Notes: generated by a model from the sequence alone, not told the origin. A stretch of DNA of 64,000 bases from Burhinus oedicnemus (GCA_008921705.1 VFFE01008410.1:1476186-1540185), one strand, 5' to 3'. Positions 38,501-52,800 are shown, numbered from the stretch's first letter. Program-made: numbers and translations.

Positions 38501-39449
38501 AGTTTCTCATGCCAAACATTCAGAATTACGCTTTACCTTTTCAGGAAAGCACTTGTGACACTAATGTTTTTTGCTTCATATACAGACACCTCTCTGCACA
38601 GAACTGCATTTATCTGAGATTATGGGCTGTATCCTCATGAACAGAACATCCTTCTTGAACGTTTGTTTGGGCAAAAATGGATCTGCACAAATATTTCAAG
38701 GAAAGTGAAAATGATACTTGAATTCTCTGTGTCCTAATAATAATTTTGTTGTGCGGTCTGCTGTAGTAATGAACATGCTTTTTTCAACCTTGACACAAAT
38801 CACTCCCATCTTCCTCAGTATCCTCCGTTTTGGGATGATTGCTATTTTCCACATTTCAGCCACTGAAAAGCTCATGTGCAGTAAATAACTGTTCTTTTGG
38901 ATAGCCACAGATTTTTAGAGTTTAGCTGGAGCTCCTGTACAGCTGGGTTCTCACTTTTACCATATCCCCACATCTCGGTAAACAAGATGTGCAAAAGCGT
39001 TTTTTAAGAAAATACAAATAACATTTCCAAAACATTGCCCTTCACATGTGGAGCATAAAATCACCCTTTCTTTTCTTACGAGTGCCAGGTTAAATAACAG
39101 GTGATTCAGCGTGACAGCGGTAGGACGTAGTTGAGGGACTGGATTTTTTTGCAACAGCTCTAAGTAAGCATAAATTCTGTAGCCCCTGAAAGAGGTAGGC
39201 AAACGCCGTGGCAGAGGTGAACCGCAATCTGAATGACTCTCACCTCCTGCAGCCACTTTAGCTTCTGCGCTGTGGGAAGCAACGCAAACACAGCTTTCTG
39301 CCGAGCTGTCGTCCACAGCTGTTGTGAAAACCATTGTCATAACGGGCAGTAAATGTTCACGTTTGATTGGTTTCCTTATTTTTATCTGCAGTCTCCATCC
39401 CCACCTAACTGTAAGCTACTCAAGGCAGTGAATCAGTGTGATTTCTGAG

Positions 39450-39660
39450 TGGTTAAAGCCATTTGGTTTCAGCCTTGTGCCCTGTAACTTGCTCAGGGCG
39501 TCCATAATTGGCTGGCAATGACCGGCCTGTCATCCCTTATTAGTTAAAAGGGATTACGAGCACAATACTTCAAACAGCTAGCAAAGGCAATGATGAGGGG
39601 TAACTGGCTGTGATTATGTCATGGACTGCAGCAACAGAGCTCAGGGTGTCGCCACTTGGT
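39450..39660. other. Possible conserved element with inverted repeat
   Basis: A non-repetitive block with several transcription-factor-like cores: TAATTGGCTGGCAATG, TGTCA, a bicoid-type GGATTA, and TTATTAG. It includes a perfect 7-bp inverted repeat, ATCCCTT (39532-39538) and AAGGGAT (39548-39554), around ATTAGTTAA. The layout looks like a vertebrate regulatory element, but conservation cannot be judged from one sequence. Confidence 0.25.
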
Positions 39661-42600
39661 GCACAGCATTGCTTTGCAGTAGGAACCACAGACTTTGGAT
39701 GATGTTGTCTTGTTGAAGTGACTGATGCCTCGAGACAGAAGGATGCGGAAGATCTGTGATTAATGCTGCTCTGAATGCCATGTGTAATTCTTATTCTGGC
39801 AAGTCTCCTAGTGGGAACTGAGTAAATCTATGCTAAGCAGTATGATTTTGCGGTTATATAGTACCTTGCCTTCACAGAGGGCCAAGATGATCGTTGTGAT
39901 CCCATACCCTCCAACACGTCCCTGAATGCCCTCTGTGGCATGAACTGCAAGAGCCACAAATTAGCACAGAAAGAGGAATTGAGCAGCTGCACTTTGATAT
40001 GTACTTCTCAGGAATGTGCAGCGGACTTTGCAGACGTGGTCATTTTCCATACAGCAATATCAACTCCTCTGTTGTTAACCCCCACATTATGCCTGTGCAG
40101 TGGCCCGTAAGTCCTTTATGAGATGGTTTTACTTTCCCACCCATCAACTGGATCAGCAAGTAAGAACATCTCTCCAGAGAAAGGAAAGTTTCCTGCCAGG
40201 TTAGCATTAAGCTGCAGGTCACTGAGGTGGGATGGAACATGAAAATGGCAGACCTTACACAGACATGCAGTATATCCTGCCATCCTAAGTCCAAACAGCA
40301 GCTGTAATGGAAGACAAGCAGGGATGAAGAACCAGAAGAGAATAAAGCATAGGCATAGTTGTACATGTGAAACAAATAATGCGGTTAGACCTGGGGTACC
40401 ATTAGTAACCATTTCTGAATGACTCTTGGATATCGCTAAGACAGGGAGTCAATATAGTGTGCTTTTAACTTTCCTACAATGTGAATGACAGATGGCAGCC
40501 AGATATAAGGGAGGTTATAAATTTGTAGATAGGCAGGAAAAAACTGTGGCTGCAGCAAGGGCAACAGCGCGGGAGGTTTGGGACAGCTGCTGCTATACAA
40601 GAAACTTCTTCCGCTTCAGCTTGTAGACCTCTAACCTGCTTCTCCATCAGTGAAGGGGCACTATTGCTGCTCCTTATGTCTTTCCACAATCTTCATCTGT
40701 CACAGCCACAGCAGCAGCCTGGTTTTCAGTGGGAAAAGATATCTTAGAAACATCAGTCTGGCCAGCTGAGGCATTATCATCAGTAACTACAGATGCTGTA
40801 AGTGGCATAACATCCAGCTCTGAGAATGATTTATTCCTTCTCATGTGAACTTCTGGTTACATTTGATGGAGAAGACTTACAGTGGTAGATGGCAAATTTC
40901 TGAGGCAGAGAGTGGTTGGGATATTGCCTGTATTAAAGAAATTAAAGGAATTGTATTATTGTATCTTGCTGTATCCTTTCTGCACTCTCTTGGAGATGCT
41001 TTTTGCCATGCTAATAGAGGATTACTTGAGGTAGCATGTGTCCTGGTATGTGGTACATGACGGGGTCCCCTATGACCTGCCACTGCTGAGCTCTACCTTT
41101 GTCCCACAATAAAGCTCAGTATTTGGGAGCTGCATGGATTCTGGCCTGTTTGCATAATGTACTTAATAGTGACCTCCCTTCCTCTTACCCATGCAGTTCC
41201 CTATATTTGTGAGATGTGTGAAGTGGTGGTGGGTCAGAACGGTGGATGCACACTACACTCGCTGCATTATCCTTCCTGGAGAGTGAATGACCATGTAGAA
41301 TGCAATGTACATTACACACCAGACTTAGTTTGTGATATCCACTGGGATCAGCACCCATATAAGTTCATACTGTAAAAGAACTGGAGGATCCAGCCTGTCT
41401 TTCTGCTACAGAAAGATGTGATTGGCTCCTTAGCTATAAATTAGAACAGCAAGTAGGAGAGGGAAACCTCCACTCTCAAAATGGACAGTATGGTCTGCAC
41501 GCCATACAAGAGAACAGATTTATAATCATGCCATCCTGTTATTAATTGATATATAAAGCAAATAAATAAACATTTTAAACTAAAATATAAATACATTTCC
41601 TATTCCCAAGCTACAGAATAATGTATAATTGCAACAGAATCTTGTTTTTTAACAGCATCAGAAGGAAAAAGGTGGAAATTCCTTTTCTAAGATTGTTAAT
41701 CCAAAAGCTATTCTGACCCCTCCTTGCCTTTCTTCCTTTCCCTCCTCTGTGTCCCACGGCATATGGAAAACATTCTGCCAGGCAAGGAAAGAGGAGTAAT
41801 TGCAAGTGCCTTCATCCATGTGAGCAATCTCAATGAACTAAGCACTGAACCTAGTAATGCACAGAGCTTTTTTGATGATGATCAATCAGAGCAACAGCAA
41901 ATTGTGCACAAGTTTTACAGTGTTTTTCCCTGATGAAAAGAATTTTGACATGAGGAGTCTCAAGGCATCCAAGACATCCCACTGTTACAGGGGTAAATGT
42001 TAACTGCTTTCGCTTCTACCACAAATTTTCTGCATGACTTTGCAATGTATGGGAACTTGCCCAGGACTCTGCAACAGAATGGTTACTATTTTTTTACAGG
42101 TCTTTCGTGACCTCTCCTAACTCATGCGTTGTCTCCTGTGAGAGATGGTCCCTGTGCTGGCTCCTTTTGACACCTGGTTTAGATTGCCACCGCCTATGGG
42201 ACCAGTAAAACTTCCCACAGTACCTGAATGGATGACAAAAGCCCTTCGGGAAGCCCTGTTAGAGTATTTCTCACACCTGACCTAGCTTACCAGACCAGAC
42301 AGGATCATAGACCTTACTTGTTCATAACACCACAAGGCTGTCTGGAGGACATTTCACAATCCAGTTAATAATGTAAGTCTGTGAAAGATATATCAGTGCT
42401 ATGGGGAAATTAGTCTCTAGTCTTACAGCACATCTGGCAAAATCACTGAGTGAGCTTAACAGAGGTCTAAAAGAATGGATCAAAATAAAAAATATATATA
42501 AAATAATAAATGTTATATGTAGGACACAAGGAAGCTGTGTCTAATAAAACAAACACCAGACAATATTGGAAATATGTAATATGGTCAAATAAGAAATAAC

Positions 42601-45600
42601 ATCCAAAAGAGCAGTTGAGAGAGTTTTTTTAATCAAGCAAAATTCTTCGGACCGAGTTCACCCATCGACTATTTGCCTTTTTTTGTCATGGTACTTGGTT
42701 TCATTGTGATGTTTACCCACTCACAAAGCTTTTTCTTTAACATCTTTCTGGAATCGGCTGTAGTGTGAAAAACTTACAATACAAAAAGTCCTATCCAAAA
42801 AAGCAGTTTTAAAACTTGGCACTGCTTTTACAGGTCATCAAGCAGACATATGACATCACAAATAAGCAAAGCTTCAGCATTTTAATCCATAAATTGAACC
42901 ATATTTGATGTATTAAGAGGATGATAGATTCCCGTAGCATATGGTGCAGACACACATTTAACACCTGCTTGTATTTCTTTGCACTTTTTTGGTATTTGGT
43001 ATTAGCGCATGGAATGTGCAACAAATATCATGGTTATGGTTGTGATAATGCCAAACTGAAACATGTCCCTGGAAATATGCTGGTTTCCAGACTCCTTGGG
43101 TAACTTGATGCTGGGAGTGATTTTTTTAACCAGACCAGATTGACAGGCATGACCCTAGGGATTGGAGGGAAGTGGAAAAAGGGCCGTTTTATTTTGAAAT
43201 GTAGTGTGTGATCCACTTTCAGAGTGGGTCTGGGGATTTGACTTGTTCTCTGCTGGTGCAGATGCGTCAGACTTTGACAATGCCCTTGAGTTCTTTACTC
43301 TCTTCCCGCAAGATTTTTGCCTTATGAGGTGCCACTAAAACAGTGTGTTACCTCATGCTAATAAGCAACCAGTGGTTGATGGTGCGTGGAAGCATATGGA
43401 ACTGATGCTCTGCAGAATCTGCTCAATTCAACTTACGATTATGACAGAAATGATTTCATGATACAGGTGTTTCCCCATTAGTGCCCTGTCTCTATGGATG
43501 CCATTTAGGGAATTTCAGTTTTCTTCTTTAGCATCATTCAAAATGGAAGGACTGAATATGTCCAGGTGACTCTCTCCTTAATATTTTGCTCTCTCCTCTC
43601 AAGGAAGCCCTTTGAAAAACATGGGCACATTTGGGGCTCTGCTGTGCAGGAGCAGGAATTCTGGTGAGGAAAGGCACAGAGCTGAAGTTTGATTACCACT
43701 CTCCCTCCACCTTCCTTCTCTCCTGCCCCCATCCCCTGTAACCTCATAGCATTTTCCAGGGAACCAGGTGCTGAGAACATGCTCATGGAAACATCCAGTC
43801 TTTACAGAGAACTTTAGCAACAGAGACTGTTTAACAAGAGAGGTTAAAGCAAATTTTATTTCACTTTGCTGTGAAACAGTAATTTCACTGTGAGTAGTGA
43901 TTTTGCATCCCTGTTTTGGACAGCAAGAAAACAATATCAATTGGATTTCAGGGGACAAGTCAATGCAAAATGCATAGGATTTCTAGGCACTTACAGTGGA
44001 ATATTTTATACTGATAATAATAGCAATCTCAAAACATTACTTACTAAGAATCACTTAATAGTAGAGGGAAATTGCTGACCAGAAGAGTATTTGGAATAAA
44101 AAAAAATGTTCCTGGACTACAAAGAGGAATAAATATAAGCAATTAGATGTATTGAAAGGTGTAGCCAAGCAACTTTGCTGTTATTTTTGTAAGATAGGAC
44201 CTAATGACTATATTCAAAATTTGCAGATTTTTCTACAGTCAGAACTTCTAATCATAGTATCAATTGTTGTGGAAATTATTTTAAATGAGAAGTAAGAAAT
44301 CATAAGACTTTTGATTATTCTGAATCATTTATTTTCTGCCTTCATGTTTATTTATCTGTTGAAAGATTTGCTCAAGACATATATGCAACAAGGCTACTTA
44401 ATACAATTGCTGGTTATGCTATAAATGTGCAAACCATTTCTTTTCTTAAGAAAGATGAAGCACAGAATAAACTAGGTACCTCCAGAAGTGAAAGAGAATT
44501 TAGACAAAAGCTAATGAAACTTGAGAAAGGAGTGATGAATCACAGAACTCTAGGTCATGGAGGAGAACTGTGTAAATCATTGATTTTTTCAGTTTACTGT
44601 CAATTCTGAAAAATGAGGAGAAAAGAAGAATTGTTTCAAATTAACCTCAAATGTGTTATTTATCTGGAGCCAAAAAAAAAGAAAAAATATTTTTACAGTT
44701 AGAAATATGAACTTAAAAACCCTGTATTCATTCTGAAGCTAGAGGATTCATTTTAAATTTGAAAACTAGTGTTGCGTATCTTTCCATTTTTAAAAAAGGG
44801 AAAGAAACCTTAGAAATAAACACTTACTTATAACTGAATTTAGATTTTGTATGCCAGTGGATACATATCTGTTTTCCCTGGTCTGTCAGATGAAGTATAG
44901 AGGAAATGACTGAGGCTAAGTTCTGCCATTTAGGTTTTTTTATTTAAAAAGATACAACAAGACAGAAGCCATAAAGACCTATATACTAGTTCTTTTATAG
45001 AAGAATTTATAGTAAGCCAGCATTTAACTAGGCAGCATTAAACTCCACAATTTTCAGGTATTTTGAGATGACCATAAATGCTGACTGCATTTTGAGAAGC
45101 TGCCTTATCAGTTTATACTACTGTTTTTTTAATATAAGAATTTAATCTTATAAAGCAAAGTTAGACAAAGTGGGCTCGGTTCCCTTTGGAGCAGTCACAG
45201 AACTAAGAAGAGGGTCTGTAACTTCCCTGTAAGAGAGTGAGCTAAAACTTGGGCTGTGCTACCTCTCAGTCTTTAAAGCATTACTCCTTCAGCCAGCTGG
45301 ACCATGACCCAGTCAGTGCTTGCTATATTAAATGGAAATATTCACATAGACATCAGTGGTCTTGGGTCAAGTCTGGAAGAGGTGTCATGGGTGTCCACTC
45401 AAAGAAACATTACCTGAGCCCAGCAAACTGAGAGAAAGTCCCAGCCCAGAGGTTTAGCAATTTGGGGCCTCCTCACCACTCCCTTGAAAGAACTTCATTT
45501 TTCTAAATATTAGATATACATGAAATGAAAGGAAAATATATGCATATTAGTTTCATACTACATGTAATAGTTTATCTGTTAGATACCTATGAATTACAGC

Positions 45601-45681
45601 TAAACCATCATCTGGATATTGTACAATTGGCGATAAATATTTCCATGTGAGAAGAAATTCTGGAATGAAGAGAAGCAACCG

Positions 45682-45710
45682 TAAGGAAAAAAAAAGAAGA
45701 AAAAAAAGTC
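45682..45710. repeat. A-rich purine tract
   Basis: A short low-complexity stretch of A with scattered G (AAGGAAAAAAAAAGAAG, then a further A run). Confidence 0.8.
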
Positions 45711-46529
45711 ATTGCCTTTCAAAGTCAAATCAAAATTTTTTTCCTGTTACTAGATATAGTGGAAAGTTGTCATAGTGTTAATATAAAAAGCACTAGCTAA
45801 TTTGAAAAAATATGCAAATAAAAGAAGTTGGAAAAGATGAGTGCCAGTGTTAGGCATCCCACCCATGCCTTTCCAAGGAGAATGTATGAAGTCTGAGGTT
45901 ACTTATTAAAGACAGCAATTAACTGGACTGTCTGTGAAAGACATACTTGAAAATGTGCTCTTCCCTGTTACGTGTCTCCCTCAAGTAACTTCATGACTTG
46001 ATGCTAAATTGTACTTTCTTATTAGCATAGAGCTAGCTAACTGCACATCAAATTGGGATGCTATTTGAACTCACCCTCTGAGAGATCAAATACTTCACAC
46101 ATCCAGAAACAGCTTCGAGAAACTGGAGTGGGATCCTGGGGTCCAGTGCCTTGCAAAGGCTCCTTTTATTAAACAGTGTGACAAATTAACACTATGGCAA
46201 ATTTCTGTAATACAAAGGAAATCTATATCCCAGACCATATTTGAAAAGACTCCTATGAGATATTGAATGAGGAATTCCCTTGCTGAAAGGCAACTAATTA
46301 ACTGTTATTAGGAGGTGACCTAACATTTGAGATAGATTGAAATGTTTATGTATTATTAATGTTAATGGTATTTTGGCCTCTGCCTTTAGATAAAAGGCTG
46401 TGTCGCCAAAGACATACTAGTCCTGTCCTGCACTTTTGTTCTGTAATTGTGCACCATAGAGATGACTAAAAATGGCTGAACCCATTTGCTAGATTCAAAC
46501 TATATAATACCACGTTTTGTTGTAGGCTT

Positions 46530-46546
46530 TTTTTTTTTTTTTTTTG
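46530..46546. repeat. Homopolymer T run
   Basis: About 17 T in AT-rich unique DNA, with no retrocopy body recognised beside it. Confidence 0.8.
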
Positions 46547-49302
46547 CTAAAGGAAATGTAGATTTACAGGTCATGTATATCAATGTGTAGCTGCCATCAG
46601 TTTGGAGGAGATTCATTGAAATCAACCTCTTCCTGAGCCCATCCTTTCCTTCTTGAATATACTTATCTATGTGTTTTGGTTCTGGCATGTTTTTCTAGAG
46701 CTAGGTAGACAGAGCAAGAGTGGTAGTCAAATTCTTTATCCTTTGTCTTTCTGGGAGAGCACAGAAGAGGTACAATCACTAAAGACTGAATCACTTGCCC
46801 GTTTGAGAAACATCTTACTATTTCTTCTCAACTGGAACTTGGTATATATGCTGAAGGATGAGGGTTATATGCTTCCTATATTTATCTAGCCAGTATATCA
46901 ATATAAAGGTCAGATGCCTTTTATAAACACTAAGTTTATTCTGAGAGCTATTTTGTGTCAGTAGGCTCTGTACCTCAGCCATCAGCTATATAAAAAGTTT
47001 TTCTATTGATCAGCTTCAGCTTGTATCTTGTTTTATTGAACTCCTCCTCTTTCTTCTTCTTGAGATATGAGGACAGTAGGTGCTGGATATCTGATTTACA
47101 TGCTCTGTATGTTCACTAGGAGCTTTTTATAGGTTCCTGAAATGCTCACTTTCAGTCATGTCTTCACTAAACTGAACAGACCCAATCTTTTAAATCTCTC
47201 CTTCTGTGGAAATCACTGTGTTTCCATTATGCATTATGCATAATATTTTGTCAATCCTTTCTTCACCCTTCACCTTCAGCGATATCTTTTCTGAGACACA
47301 ATAATAAAATTGAATGAAAAATGTCAAGTGATATCTCACAAGCAATTTACACAATGATGTTATAAACTTTCCAGTATTCATTTCCTATTCACTCTTTACG
47401 CATCCTAACAATTTCATTTATGTATTTATTTGCTACTTAGGCTCTACATTGAATACCAGTTTCGCTAAGCCATCTAAAGTGGTACTACATTCGTTTTCTG
47501 GTTTGGGTTTTTTTTTCCAGCATGGTTACAGATAATTTCACATGCAAGAATGTGTGAGGAGTTCAGATTGTTTCAATGTGTTCTTCATCCATAGAAACAT
47601 GTATCTACATAATGACAAAGAGGTTCACATGAAAAGCCGCCATATCCCATACAGTTATGCAAATAAAAATTTATCTTCACAGTATTCACTGATTACAACG
47701 GACAAAGGTAAAGGTGTGATTAACATGAAAACAAATAGCTGAGAATGTGGTAATGTGCCGTGTGCTCTGATTTCTTTTTGGGTATATCAATTACCTAAAT
47801 TTTCTCTAAAGAAAGTCTAGAATTGTATTTCCATGAATAGAAGAGTCAGTATGTTTTTTGTGATTGGAAGTGTTTGTATAACAAAAGAAGGCAGGCAAGT
47901 TGTTGAAGAGTGTTGTCAGGTGTGTCAGAAGCTGTTTGTAGATGCAATGCTGGAGAAATCTGATACTGGAGAAGGCAGCAGCAGTGAATTAACAATGAAT
48001 CTCAGAATGTGTACAGGAGTATTTTAGGTTGACAAAGCTAGACATCTGACCACAGATCAAAGAACTGTATTATCGATAGAAGCAGTTAGTGCAAAAATAT
48101 AAATATCGCTCTGAAGACCTGGGTTTACTGGAAGATATCCTGATGAAAATGTTTTTCATGCTAGTATTTAAACAGAGGACACAATCCGATAGAAAGATTG
48201 CTATTCAGTCAGAACAAGTCTGTGAGAAAGAAATTAAATGAACTGGAAAACTTAGAAGCGATTGAACCAGTAGATAGAGGAATGCTTTGATCAATTTAAG
48301 CTCTAGTCTCTGTTTTAAGTCCAATTTTAAAATTAGTCTCCGTGTAATCAAGCAACTTGCAAATGAAATAACTTAGTATAGAGAGGAGGGTAATCATTAT
48401 TTAATGAACAAGTAGGTAAAGAGACTGATGCCAGCAAATACAGCCAGATTACTTCCTTAGCAACTTATGGCAAGATATTTAACAAAGATTCAAGGGAAAT
48501 CTCACTTGTGATGGATATCAGGGACAAACAGTTCTTGCAGTCCCTGTCTAACCCCAAAGGTACATACAGTCTGTGCGCACCTTAGCTTTTGATGCTACCA
48601 TATCCTGCTTGCCTGAAGTTTTGCATCAGGCTTGAGTACAGCTGTGTACATCTTGAAGTCACCAACTCCCCAGGCACTGAGAAGTAAAAACACAGTGCGA
48701 TTTGTTGTTCAGTAGTGTGTTCTTCATTTCTGCTGCTGCTTCAGGAGCTAAAATGAGTCTGTATGGGTAGTCACCACCTAAACATCTTAAGTCAGTTCTC
48801 CTGTCTTGGTCCATGATCCCAGAAACGAGTCAGCAGTACTAAGGACTTTACCAGCACTCTTGAGGAAGTCATGTTGCAGTGGGCTGTGTCTCTTTAACAG
48901 TGCTTTCCTTTCTGGGTCCCTGCCAGTTGCTAATCTGATGCTCCTGAAGCAGCAGCTGCCCTGACACAGTGAACACAAAATGTCTGGGTACGAGCTTAAA
49001 AATTTTAGCTCGAGACAGAAAAAAACACGGTGGAAAAAAAAATTGACATGAATAACTTGGAGATTTCTTGCAGAAAGCAGGTCTCATTTCCTAAAGATCT
49101 GTATCAATCCAGCACTTCCCTATCGTAAAAATTCAATTACTTTTCAAGGGTGCTTCTTTCTATAGCTGTTATTGGCAAAGTTTTCCAGCAGGATAAGGTC
49201 ATATTGTGTTACTTGTCTGACTTCCACTTTGCAGATCGTTAAACTAAATTGCCTGAGAATAGAATGTTAAAGTTAGGATAAATTTTAGGTCTTCCTAAAT
49301 TT

Positions 49303-49385
49303 TAGGTTAGGTTGGACCAGATGATCCGTGAGGTCCTTTCCAACCTGGTATTCTGTGATTCTATGATTCTGTGATTGATTGATTC
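49303..49385 (+). mobile_element. CR1 LINE 3' end, plus strand
   Basis: The CR1 3' UTR is clear (GGTTGGACCAGATGATCCG, then TGAGGTCCTTTCCAACCTGG). It is followed by octamers ATTCTGTG, ATTCTATG and ATTCTGTG, then a GATT run. Only about 80 bases remain, which is a severe 5' truncation. Just upstream, TAAATTTTAGGT occurs twice (49279-49290 and 49296-49307), and a similar TTAATTTTAGGC lies downstream near 49407. Confidence 0.9.
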
Positions 49386-51782
49386 AGAAGAAGGATGTAT
49401 CCTACTTAATTTTAGGCAGATACAGCCACAGATGTTTTCAATTTTGAGAATTTCAAAGAACACTTCTTAAATTTCAGAAGCAATAGTCATAAACACAAAT
49501 CCATCTAACAAGAAAGCCAGCGCTAGATTAAGTAAAAAACCTCTGAAGTATATTGGGTTCCTTCTTATTATCAGCAACAGTCATATTAAAAGATCTTGTG
49601 GGAACATCTGAATTACTCAAAGAAAGTATTTTCTTTTATACTGCAACATTGACAAATATTCCAATTCATGTTTATGGAGTGCCCATTAACAAATGACCAG
49701 TTGCAATTCAAGGTCTTCAAAAGGGATTTTTTTTCATTATCAGTGAAGCACAGCGACAGTTGGAAGAGCAATATGAATTGTTATTTGTTTATCACAGTAC
49801 TCAGATTTGCACAACAGGAATAATTCCACCAGAACTGCTAAACCAAAGACTGAGAATATAGATCCTAACTACCTGATCAAAAACAGCGGCAAAGACGGAG
49901 AGAAAACAAGCATGATAAATCAGAAAGAGAAAATCAAAGTTACAAGTTACAGAGGTAGAAAAAAAGAGAAAACAGAAGCAAGTTTAAAGCAGGAGACAAA
50001 AGGATTTTGTGGTAAAGTAAGATGAAGCATGAGAGAGTGATGTGAAATGCTCCTGTAGTTCGATAAAAAAACCCAGGCTGAATGAGGAAGATGCCTGTAT
50101 AGCCTTTGGTCAGTGCTCCATTATCTCTCAATGTCTCTGGAAACTCTTGTGCTTGAATTACGCTTCCAAAGAGTACTAAGAGTGAAAAAAATTTTGGTAA
50201 ATCTGTATTGGACATGGAGGTGGGGAGGCAGAGAATAACTGCAAAAAAATGATTTAAACATTTATTCTAAAAGGATTGTCTAATATTTTTTTAATGGAGA
50301 CTTTAAGTGACTATTTTATAGTGCTAAATGTATATTCTTGGAATATTAATTTCTGATAATGAAGAGGTATATATTTACGTGCACTGCAGACACTGAGCTA
50401 TATGGCAGGCTGGGCTGGTATAAAGATACTGACATATCCAATGAGAAAAAGCGTGTAGAAGTCCTTAGAAATCATGAGAAAGTCTGTGAAAATAGTAATG
50501 GCAATAACCGAACATACAAGAAATATTTATGTTTTAATTGCAGAAATACCGGAGCTAATACTTTCACAGGCTTTTAAAACTAATTTCTCCACTTTAGTAC
50601 ACTGGCTCTTAGAGGCTGACAAAATTTTGAAAAGCAGCATTGCAGATGTCCTTTCAGGGAAATGTTTTCTTGCCAAGAAATATGAGCATTATTAAACTGC
50701 CTGTAATCTACTTCAATGACCCAGTCTGAAAAATACAAGTGAAATTAAAATTACATGGTAACAAAAAAAAGAACAGCTTTTAAGGATATTATTTTTTTAA
50801 GGAGCCATACAGTTCTGTGGATATTGGAATGTTTTAATCTTGCTCCAGAAACTAACCTTGCTTTCTAAGTAATAATTTACATGCTATTACCCACAATTCT
50901 TTGCTGTATGTTCCTGTGTGTAGTAACTTTGAGAAACTTTTGATTCTGATTATATCTGAGGTAATGCTCAAGCCTGTCATTCCCATATATCTTGAAAAAT
51001 TCTCAGCAAGAAAAATAAATGATCAAATGTCCATCTTAGCTTTGAGTGATAGTCCCTACAATTACTAACTATAATTTAGGATTTGCCAAAATTAGAATGA
51101 GTAATATTGGATCAATTTTCTTCTCATCTTTCAAATTGACAGAACCCACGCAGAAAATAGCCATAGAAAGACTGTACAAATATGTCCTTTTTTTCCCATC
51201 TTTGCTGACATTTAAGGCAGGTCTATTGAAGATGAAGATTACTTATTTCTCTGGAACTATATCTTTAAAAATAAGTTTGGAAAAGTAACTGTCATTGTGA
51301 AATTAAACATCAGAGCAAATACAAAGTGGAAACAATGTGCCAAACTTTTTGTTTAAATTTCTTTGCTGTTTTAAATTTACAATTTGTTAGTGAATACGCT
51401 TTGATTTAAATAAATATGCTAATTCAAAATTACTCAATGGTTTTGTGCAGGTAAATTTCTTCCTATCAGCAGCTCATAAAATGTGTTCAATAGCGTCACA
51501 TCATATACATCTGAGAACAGAGTGAATCTGCATTGGGTGCTGCAAAACTTGTTTATGTACAGCAGGTTGGTACTAGACAATGAAATAATGCAGGTCCCTT
51601 GCAATTACACTGAATGCTGAAATCAGATTTCTCCTACCTGGAGCTGAGATACCCAGGTGAAGCTCCTGAATTAGGAGCCGCAACATAGGAATAGTGTGAG
51701 ATTGTGTGAAAAGCTGTGCATTTCCATTTTTAAAGAGGAGGAGTCCACTCTGCAAATGAGAATAATGCAATAACTGGTCCCT
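49386..51782. other. Unique DNA, no gene recognised
   Basis: AT-rich sequence without recognised repeats. The 72-codon frames at 49807-50025 and 50359-50577 show no family resemblance, and the first is Lys-rich low-complexity-like. Confidence 0.5.
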
Positions 51783-52800
51783 TGCTATCTGACTCTTCCC
51801 CCTTCAGAATACAGCCTTGAAACATAACCGGTACAAGAGTCGATAATGTTTATTGATTCCGCAACAAGCTGCTAAGAAACTAAAAAATAAAAAACTCAAT
51901 AACCTAATTAACTAATGGACACACTGCTGTTATCTATTTACAATTATATCATTTTGCACATTATTATACACAATTATGAAGCTGCTATTTATCACTCTTA
52001 AATCTCATTAATTGCACACAGCTGCTGTTAAAATACAATTCTGTCACTCTTTCCTCCCTGGTCTACTTATTATTAGGATGCAATTCTGTCCACCTCTGCT
52101 CCACCTTCCCACACCAAGCCTTTCAGACACAGAACTGATGGAGAGTCCAGGGGGGTGTCCATTGGGGTTCCCTTTGTCATGCTCATGGGCTCGGGCCTGC
52201 AGGTCCACAGCACTGCTGGCTGTAGATGCTTGCACCCCTACCATCACAAAGTCCATGTACCTTTGCTGTCTGGTTGATTTTACACATTATTCTCCACTTT
52301 CCCCCATATCCACACACACCTTTCAATTGCTATTCTTCCCTTTTTCTTCCCAGTCTCAACAGAAATAAACAATATGCTTCTAGTCAGTTTTTCGCCACTG
52401 ATTCTAATTTTGTTGCTTCTGTAACCAAATCTGGCATTTTGGCTACCCTTAGCTGGGCAATCTGCATCTGATATGACTAAAAGCCTCCCTGACTCCCCTT
52501 CAACTATTCATTTTGTACTGGTTACATACGGTATACCTAACACGTTTGACTGTAGTCTTAAGACCCGTACCTAATTCCTACTAAGTTTGAGCGCTTTCTC
52601 ATCTTGTATGCAGATAGTCCATACATCAGAGCAAACGCTTTTCTCACTCTGTGTTTGAGAATACACAACCTCCTGATCTTTCGTAGCTGCTTAATTACAA
52701 ATCGTTGGCCTTGATGTGGTCACCAGACAATCTCCTAGTTTCCTGCAGAGAACCGTGTTGTTTATGGGGTCCAATACTCCAGTGGGATTTCTTGCTCACA
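51783..52800 (-). mobile_element. Possible decayed LTR, minus strand
   Basis: On the minus strand an AATAAA (plus-strand TTTATT at 51849-51854) is followed by about 65 bases reaching ATAGCA near 51783, which would fit a polyadenylation signal with R and U5 ending in CA. The segment to the right is mixed in composition, richer in GC around 52080-52260, and differs from the flanking AT-rich DNA. I found no matching inverted TG..CA ends and no target-site duplication, so the right boundary is a guess. It may be an old retroviral LTR or ordinary unique DNA. Confidence 0.25.

Larger units (their letters stand above)
34644..49302. other. Unique DNA, no gene recognised
   Basis: About 14.6 kb without a recognised interspersed repeat or coding exon. 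Simple repeats lie at 35447-35517, with short A or T runs near 45682-45710 and 46530-46546. A 127-codon minus-strand frame (38957-39340) is ATG-initiated but has no known domain. A possible regulatory block lies at 39450-39660. Near 41112 an AATAAA follows CTCTACCTTTGTCCCAC in a way that recalls an LTR R region, but no LTR ends were found. Confidence 0.5.

Noticed and set aside
38957..39340. 127-codon ATG-initiated minus-strand frame
   Set aside because: No known motif, no splice-site frame and mixed low-information composition. Conservation would be needed to call it.
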